Positions 58,863 to 64,000 of a stretch of 64,000 nucleotides of DNA are shown piece after piece. This DNA is from Planctomycetota bacterium (lineage in GTDB: Bacteria; Planctomycetota; Phycisphaerae; UBA1845; UTPLA1): NCBI GenBank assembly GCA_016712275.1, contig JADJRI010000010.1:62001-126000 (forward strand). Direction: 5' to 3'. Under the pieces are notes generated by a model that did not search any database, was not told where the DNA came from, and was given only the letters and a program-made list of their open reading frames with translations. A program made the position numbers and the translations under genes. Every line of letters begins with the position of its first letter. The stretch's first letter is position 1.

Positions 58863-59087
58863 ATGCCCATTCACGAATTTCATTGCCCCGATTGCGACCA
58901 TGTTTTTGAAGAATTGGTCCGCGAATCGTCGTCGAAGACTGCCATTGTCTGCCCGACCTGTGGCGGCAAGAAGGTATCACGGCAATTCAGCGTTTTCGCC
59001 GCACGTTCCGGGTCTGCGACAAAGGAAAAGGCTCCGGTCGGTGGCTGCGGCCGATGCGGTGATCCGCAAGGCCCGTGTTCCCTTTAA
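58863..59087 (+). CDS. FmdB-family zinc-ribbon protein
   Basis: A 74-residue protein. MPIHEFHCPDCDHVFEELVR and VCPTCGGKKVSRQFSVF form the four-Cys zinc ribbon of the FmdB/regulatory family. A Gly/Cys-rich tail follows (GGCGRCGDPQGPCSL), a pattern common to this family. FmdB was named as a putative regulator of formamidase genes, but the general role is unknown. It is followed 44 bases later by a membrane protein gene on the same strand. Confidence 0.88.
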   Translation: MPIHEFHCPDCDHVFEELVRESSSKTAIVCPTCGGKKVSRQFSVFAARSGSATKEKAPVGGCGRCGDPQGPCSL

Positions 59088-59131
59088 GGACTTGAAAGGA
59101 CTAGGCCGATCAGGCCTCCACCCAATTCGAT

Positions 59132-59589
59132 ATGGCCGACCACCGCCCTTCAAGCAAGGTTCATTCCATCACCCTCGGAGCGATTCTGGCCTGGCTGGTG
59201 CCGGGCTTGGGACACTGGTGGATTGGCGAGCGCCAACGCGCCGTGATCTTCTTCATTGTCATTTCAGTCACATTCTGGGGCGGCATTGCCGTGGGAGGCG
59301 TTCGGTCGGCGGTGACCGCCAAGGAAAACGGCCTCTGGATCGCCGCTCAACTTTGCACCGGACCCCAATCGCTCTTCGCCCTGTCTGTCAGCCGCAATCT
59401 CGAAGACGAGGCCAGGCGCGACCCATCCAAGCAATTCAAGGCGCATGGCCGGCCGGGGACATCGGCGTGGTCTATGCGGGCGTTGCCGGTCTGCTCAACT
59501 TGCTTGTCATTCTTGATGTCTTGTCCCGCACGGACGCCCTACGCAACGCCGTTGTTGCAACGACAAACCCGAGAAAGGCGGTGCGTTGA
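59132..59589 (+). CDS. Multi-pass membrane protein, DUF6677/TM2-like (one frameshift)
   Basis: From ATG 59132 the protein has a TM2-like start, LGAILAWLVPGLGHWWIGER. A second hydrophobic segment (AVIFFIVISVTFWGGIAVGG), a loop and, after a frameshift near 59455, GDIGVVYAGVAGLLNLLVIL follow, ending at 59589. Without the shift the frame would run into the next gene with unlikely sequence. About 152 residues. It resembles planctomycete membrane proteins annotated as DUF6677; function unknown. The next membrane-protein gene starts five bases later. Confidence 0.7.
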
Positions 59590-59593
59590 CCCG

Positions 59594-59830
59594 ATGATGC
59601 TGGCCAACATATTGCACGACCTTTTTATCGAGCCGAAGATCATCACCGGGCAGGGCCGCCTTCTTATGCTGCTTCCTTTGGCAATGAGCATCAGTATTGT
59701 TTACAAGACCATTCGATGTCAGAAATTGTCGGCCGTTCCATTGGCGAGCCTGAGTTTGTGCATCACCATCGTCGTGGGCATGCTGCTTGTCGGGGCTGCC
59801 CTTCTATTGACGTATGAGTTTCTCGCCTGA
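59594..59830 (+). CDS. Small membrane protein, 78 aa
   Basis: ATG at 59594, five bases after the preceding gene. Its product has three hydrophobic segments: GRLLMLLPLAMSISIVYKTI, the Leu/Val-rich VPLASLSLCITIVVGM, and LLVGAALLLTYEFLA at the very end. The N-terminus MMLANILHDLFIEPKIITGQ is amphipathic. No family is recognised. It is tightly placed between the DUF6677-like gene and the ACT-domain gene (31 bases), so the four genes may be co-transcribed. Confidence 0.65.
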   Translation: MMLANILHDLFIEPKIITGQGRLLMLLPLAMSISIVYKTIRCQKLSAVPLASLSLCITIVVGMLLVGAALLLTYEFLA

Positions 59831-59861
59831 GTTGCCGATTGCATTATTCGGAGGAATCGCC

Positions 59862-60331
59862 ATGTCGATGCAAATCAAAAAGGCCGTGCTTTGGAAGATC
59901 GATACGCCAAACACGCCGGGCGCATGGCATCGACGCTCGGTCCGCTGGCGGAAAGCGGAGTGAATCTTGATTTGGTCATGGGTTACGCCAATCCGGATAA
60001 GACCGTCGTTTCGATTGAAGTTTTTCCGATTGCGAATGCCCGTGCCCAAAAAGCGGCGCGGGCCGCGGGCCTTTCCAAGGCTGAATTTCCGTGCGTTGTG
60101 GTCAGCGGAAAAAACAAGGCTGGAATCGGCCGACAGATTTCTGCCTCGCTTGCGGACGCCGGCATAAATGTGAATTTCTTTGTCGCGCAGGCGCACGGAA
60201 AAGAATATGTCGGCCTGTTCAGCTTTGAGGCCCAGTCCGAAGCCGATTTGGCCATGAAAGTCCTGAAGAACTCACTCAATGGCCGAAACGGAAATGGAAA
60301 AAAAAAAACGAAGACCCGGCGAACGGCTTAA
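59862..60331 (+). CDS. ACT-domain protein (one frameshift)
   Basis: ATG at 59862 has a good GGAGG. The start MSMQIKKAVLWKIDTPNTPG joins, after a frameshift near 59924, MASTLGPLAESGVNLDLVMG, the beta-alpha-beta start of an ACT domain (DTPGALAxxLxxLAxxGVNL pattern). A second ACT-like half follows (GIGRQISASLADAGINVNFF). The C-terminus is Asn/Gly/Lys-rich. ACT domains bind small ligands such as amino acids and regulate enzymes. About 156 residues; no enzyme domain is attached. Confidence 0.75.
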
Positions 60332-60362
60332 GAGCCGATTTCGCCCAATGAGGGGTGGAGAC

Positions 60363-61625
60363 ATGCGTTCTACATTGATTGGCATTTTGTTTGTATGGGG
60401 AATGATGTCCGGATGCGACAGCAAGCAAAACAACAATGGTCCTGCATCCGCCAACCAGTCTCCCTCAGGTTCCGCGCCGCAAACTTCGGTCCAGTCCGCT
60501 CCGGCGAATCCGACGACCGCACAGCCTGCGGCGCCGGCCGGGCCGAAATGGAGCATTCAGGAAGCATCACATGATTTCGGTAATGTATGGACAGGCCGAA
60601 GGATCATTCACCCTTTTGTCATTCGCAACGACGGCACAGCACCCTTGCGACTGACCAAGCCCAAGGCCTATTGCAGTTGCTCTCAGGCGTCCTCTTATCC
60701 GGAAGTCATTGAACCGGGAAAGACCGGGGAAATACAATTCACACTGAACCTGCAGAATAAATCGGGACCGGTCCACGAGACACTCGAATCGACAACGAAT
60801 GATCCGCAAAACCCTTCCTTGAAAGTAACTTTGACGGGCATTGCGCGAACCGTGTGCGAACTGGAACTTGTCGAGGATCAGGGGCTGATGGATGGCACAA
60901 CGCCTCCCGACAAGGCCAAGGAAATCGCCGCCTATCCGCCCAATTTCGACCGCATCACTTCGAACCAGAATTTGCGCCGCGTGATTCGAATGAAGAACAC
61001 ATCGGGCGAGCCGATCCACCTCGAAATGCTGCCGATTCGTTCGGCCGCCATTTGGGATGACAAGGGCCAAAGCAAGATGGTCGCGCCCATGTTCGACGCC
61101 ATTCTAAATCCGCTTCAGGAAGGTGAAGTGTACGACTTGACGATTGTCGGCAAACCGCCGTTTGAGCCCGGCAACAACATCACTGCGATACAATTCAAAA
61201 CAGTAATTGCCGAGTATCCGACCTACGAGGTGAAGGCAACGGCATTTTGTCCGCCGCGAATCGAAATGTCGCCCTACAAAATCGTGTTCAACCAGCAGGC
61301 TTCCAAGCGGCAGCGAATCGTTACTTTTCGTAATAATGGCACGACTCCCTTCAAGATCACCTCAATCGCCGTCAGCAATCCTGACATCAATGTGACACTG
61401 CTGCCGACCAATCCCAGCGATCCGAGTCTTTCGCAGGTTGAGGTTCTAATCCCGTCCGATCCGGCTTACCTGCCGCCGACGTACGGCGAGGTCATACGAA
61501 TCGAGACCAATGACCCCGAAAAGGGAACAATCGATATTCAGATTCTTCCCCATATGTCCAATCCGGCAACGCCTCGACCCGCCGACAAGCCGCTGACTTT
61601 TACACCCGGCAAAATGCTTCAGTAG
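60363..61625 (+). CDS. DUF1573-containing lipoprotein
   Basis: ATG at 60363, preceded by GGTGGAG. A lipoprotein signal ends in GMMSGC. A Ser/Ala/Pro/Gln-rich linker is followed by a DUF1573/ASPM-like Ig domain: EASHDFGNVWTGRRIIHPFV, IRNDGTAPLRLTKPKAYCSC, VIEPGKTGEIQFTLN, TTNDPQNPSLKVTLTG. A second Ig-like half ends at residue 420. DUF1573 proteins are very common in planctomycetes and are thought to be periplasmic or surface binding modules. Its stop overlaps the end of the convergent kinase-SUMF1 gene by seven bases. Confidence 0.88.
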   Translation: MRSTLIGILFVWGMMSGCDSKQNNNGPASANQSPSGSAPQTSVQSAPANPTTAQPAAPAGPKWSIQEASHDFGNVWTGRRIIHPFVIRNDGTAPLRLTKPKAYCSCSQASSYPEVIEPGKTGEIQFTLNLQNKSGPVHETLESTTNDPQNPSLKVTLTGIARTVCELELVEDQGLMDGTTPPDKAKEIAAYPPNFDRITSNQNLRRVIRMKNTSGEPIHLEMLPIRSAAIWDDKGQSKMVAPMFDAILNPLQEGEVYDLTIVGKPPFEPGNNITAIQFKTVIAEYPTYEVKATAFCPPRIEMSPYKIVFNQQASKRQRIVTFRNNGTTPFKITSIAVSNPDINVTLLPTNPSDPSLSQVEVLIPSDPAYLPPTYGEVIRIETNDPEKGTIDIQILPHMSNPATPRPADKPLTFTPGKMLQ

Positions 61626-64000
61626 GCCGCGCCGGGTTGTGTCGTCAATGTTGATTCTTGCTTGATGTCCAATTCCCGAAATTGAAGCTTCATGGCCGGG
61701 CGCACACCCAGATCATCGTGCCGGTAATCCGCCGATGCGCCGCGCCGCGCCGAGACGCGCGCGTGCGACGCGGAATCGCGAAAGCCTCCGCCGCGAATCA
61801 CACGGTATCCAGCCTCGCCCCGCCCGGAAAGACGGCGCCCGTCGTGCGGCGTCACGCCCAGCTCGTAACTGCCCAAAGCGTCAAAGGTCCACTCCGCAAC
61901 ATTACCAATGACGTCGTGAAGTCCGAACCCGTTCGGCCGATATCGACCGACCGGCGCGGTCACATCTGCAAACTTGTCAAAAACGATCAGGTCTTCGCCG
62001 AGATTGGCATTGGCAAGGATGGACTCGGGAGAATCGCCGGTCCACCATGGTGTCGAAGTACCGGCACGCGCAGCATATTCCCACTGGGCCTCCGTCGGAA
62101 GCGACAGCCCCGAACTCCACAAAACCTGTTCGCATTCGGTCCATGAGATTTGATCGATCGGCCGCTGCTTGTCCGCACGGGCATCACCCACTGTTCCGGC
62201 GGATGTGGAAACGGCGCGTGTGAGTCGTCGCCATTGCTCCACGGTCATTTCGAATTTGGAAATGAAGAAGGGATCGAGTAGCACAAAGTGGGCCGGCAGC
62301 TCATTTTTTTCCGCCGGCGGATTCATTCCCGTGTTCTCGGAACGTGTCGAGGCATCTATATGGCCCGATGAAGCGCCCATTTGAAAGCGTCCGCCGGGAA
62401 GCAGCACAAGTATGAGACCGGAGCCGTCGCCGATTTCGAGCTTTCCGTCCGCATCACGCACCGGAATGCTCCCGGATTGAATATGGCAGAATTCCCACAA
62501 GCCGCTCACGGGGTCACGCCCGACCGGAACGAGCCCAAGTTGCGGCTGGAGCCACGAATGGCCCGAACCGACGGATTCCTTGAGGATTGCAGTCGACTCA
62601 CTGTATTGCGGGCAAACGGAAGGATCACCGATTGACGTCACAACATCGGCCCATTGCAACTTATGTCGAATCAGGGAATCGAGCTTGATCGTCTGCGAAA
62701 AATTCAGGCGTCGGCGAATGTTGGCGACAATGCCGATTTGCGGATTAAAAAAAGCCTGCAAGTCCTGTTCGAGCAGAATAAGGGCGTCATGCTGTAATCG
62801 ATCGGCCGGATCTCGAAAAATACAAACATGGCCGGTGGAAACGACCTTGAGAAGGTGCCGCTCCTGCGCCTCCAAGTCTTCAATGTATGCCCTTTGCCGC
62901 GCCCGCTCGGCCGAAGGTTGGGTCGAGGTTTGCGCTAATATGGCCCGCTTCGCTTCCAAGTCCGAACGAAGCTCCCGCAGTTCGAGCACATTGCGCAACA
63001 CACTTCGGTCAAAGTCGCGCTTTAGATTGAATTCAACAGATCGCTCGTGCAGCTTTTGCAATTCCTGGCGGCATTCCAGCATGCGGGGACGAAGCTGCTC
63101 GGCCTGTGAAAGCCACGCGGCCATCTTGCCGGAATTCTCAGGAACGGGAGGTCCCAGGTTCGCGGCTTCCTGTTGAAGCTGTTCCAGCATGGCCGCGCTG
63201 GCCAACATTCTGATTTGTTCAACTCGCTGGTGATACAGGTTCAGGCCCCAGGTGCTGGCAACGAGTGCCAGCAGCAAAACACTAAAAACGGTCGCCGTTG
63301 ATATGACGAGGCCCTTGTTTCGACGCGTGAATTTTGAAAAGCGGTAAAACGCGCCCGGCGGCCGGGCACGAATCGGTTCATCGTTCAACAGCCGCCGCAA
63401 ATCGGCCGCCATTTCGGCACAGGATCGGTATCGTCGTGCGGGGTCCTTTTCGAGCGCCTTGAGTATGATCGTTTCGACATCTCCGCGATAGCGACGATTG
63501 ACCAGACTCAGTCGCGTCGGCTCATCCTCCTGAATGGCGCGAACCGCCTCGGGGATGGACTGTCCGCTGATATTGAAAGGATAACGGCCGGTGAGCATTC
63601 GGTAGCCGAGAACGCCCAGCGCATACACGTCCGAGCGGCGATCGACTGCATCAACATCGCCGCGCACCTGTTCGGGGCTCATGTAGGGCAATGTTCCGAC
63701 GAGCTTGCGAGCCTCGGTGCGCATTGTGGCGGCCTGAATATCGACATCCGTCACCCGGGCCACGCCAAAATCCAGAACTTTGGGCTGACCCGCCGAATCG
63801 ACCAGAATATTGCTGGGCTTGAGATCGCGATGGATGACGTTGTTCTGGTGGGCATGCTCGACGGCATCGCACACCTTCGCGAGCAATTCGAGCCGGCCTT
63901 CAGTCGTGAGGCTATTGGCCTCGCAGTAGTCCGTGAGCGACAGGCCGTCGACGAGTTCCATTGCGAAGAATGGTTGCAAGCCCAGATTGCTTTCGGCCAT
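61619..64000 (-). CDS. Ser/Thr protein kinase fused to a SUMF1/FGE-sulfatase-like domain (N-terminus beyond window)
   Basis: The last 793 residues of a larger protein are present. An active Hanks-type kinase comes first: VIHRDLKPSNILVD, KVLDFGVARV (DFG kept), GTLPYMSPEQVRG, SDVYALGVLGYRMLTGRYPF. A membrane helix (about residues 230-252, LVISTATVFSVLLLALVAST), a long helical region and a C-terminal formylglycine-generating-enzyme-like domain follow (LVLLPGGRFQMGASSG, DPFFISKFEMTVEQWRRL, LPTEAQWEYAARAG, GLHDVIGNVAEWTFD, GYRVIRGGGFRD). The P-loop and Lys lie beyond the right edge. In such fusions the SUMF1 domain is usually an extracellular sensor or binding module, not an active oxidase. Confidence 0.92.
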   Translation of the reverse strand: MAESNLGLQPFFAMELVDGLSLTDYCEANSLTTEGRLELLAKVCDAVEHAHQNNVIHRDLKPSNILVDSAGQPKVLDFGVARVTDVDIQAATMRTEARKLVGTLPYMSPEQVRGDVDAVDRRSDVYALGVLGYRMLTGRYPFNISGQSIPEAVRAIQEDEPTRLSLVNRRYRGDVETIILKALEKDPARRYRSCAEMAADLRRLLNDEPIRARPPGAFYRFSKFTRRNKGLVISTATVFSVLLLALVASTWGLNLYHQRVEQIRMLASAAMLEQLQQEAANLGPPVPENSGKMAAWLSQAEQLRPRMLECRQELQKLHERSVEFNLKRDFDRSVLRNVLELRELRSDLEAKRAILAQTSTQPSAERARQRAYIEDLEAQERHLLKVVSTGHVCIFRDPADRLQHDALILLEQDLQAFFNPQIGIVANIRRRLNFSQTIKLDSLIRHKLQWADVVTSIGDPSVCPQYSESTAILKESVGSGHSWLQPQLGLVPVGRDPVSGLWEFCHIQSGSIPVRDADGKLEIGDGSGLILVLLPGGRFQMGASSGHIDASTRSENTGMNPPAEKNELPAHFVLLDPFFISKFEMTVEQWRRLTRAVSTSAGTVGDARADKQRPIDQISWTECEQVLWSSGLSLPTEAQWEYAARAGTSTPWWTGDSPESILANANLGEDLIVFDKFADVTAPVGRYRPNGFGLHDVIGNVAEWTFDALGSYELGVTPHDGRRLSGRGEAGYRVIRGGGFRDSASHARVSARRGASADYRHDDLGVRPAMKLQFRELDIKQESTLTTQPGAAY

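Overview
The window looks like a chromosomal segment of a planctomycete, probably a Phycisphaerae-like lineage (inference from gene content only). The markers are a PEP-CTERM protein, a DUF1573 lipoprotein, a Ser/Thr kinase fused to a SUMF1 domain, FG-GAP and thrombospondin-type-3 surface proteins, an FHA-GAF-SpoIIE phosphatase, an excisionase-HTH response regulator and a histone-H1-like lysine-rich protein. There is no prophage, IS element, CRISPR array or rRNA. Two tRNAs (Ala-GGC, Glu-CTC) and three good intrinsic terminators are present.

Layout. 1-6.5 kb: left-truncated RND efflux pump with its adaptor, a pseudokinase-TPR membrane protein, a CPBP membrane protease and an endonuclease III-like glycosylase. 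6.9-11.4 kb: a damaged hutH, three tandem paralogous microproteins of about 45-53 aa that match no family I know, and a compact YgfK-like Fe-S flavoprotein. 11.4-20 kb: tRNA-Ala, a PepSY-like protein beside a response-regulator remnant, a PAS-Fis regulator coupled to a DNA methyltransferase, class II aldolase, PQQ propeller protein, FHA-GAF-SpoIIE phosphatase, PEP-CTERM protein, H1-like protein and D-amino-acid oxidase. 21-27 kb: a three-gene signalling cluster (HTH-REC, HDOD-GAF-histidine kinase, phospho-Asp-less receiver) and mnmG. 27-41 kb: two giant secreted proteins (FG-GAP; M6-type metalloprotease) flanking a B12-binding-type radical SAM enzyme. 41-51.5 kb: a UvrA containing only its first ATPase half, a lipoprotein serpin, a receiver-like protein, a methyltransferase, paired amidohydrolases and a P-domain surface protein with an Asn-rich stalk. 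51.7-56.4 kb: a minus-strand peptidoglycan-recycling run (anmK, a small membrane protein, two zinc-ribbon proteins, murQ, an EamA permease). 56.6-64 kb: HD-GYP, transaldolase, tRNA-Glu, FmdB-like protein, membrane proteins, ACT protein, DUF1573 lipoprotein and a right-truncated kinase-SUMF1 protein.

Important caveat: about twenty genes, including mnmG and uvrA, carry single-base frameshifts, often in compensating pairs. The simplest explanation is indel error in the assembly. I annotate such genes as one feature and give the approximate break points. A few defects (hutH internal deletion, half-length uvrA, response-regulator stub, AlkD-like stub) are larger and may be genuine decay.
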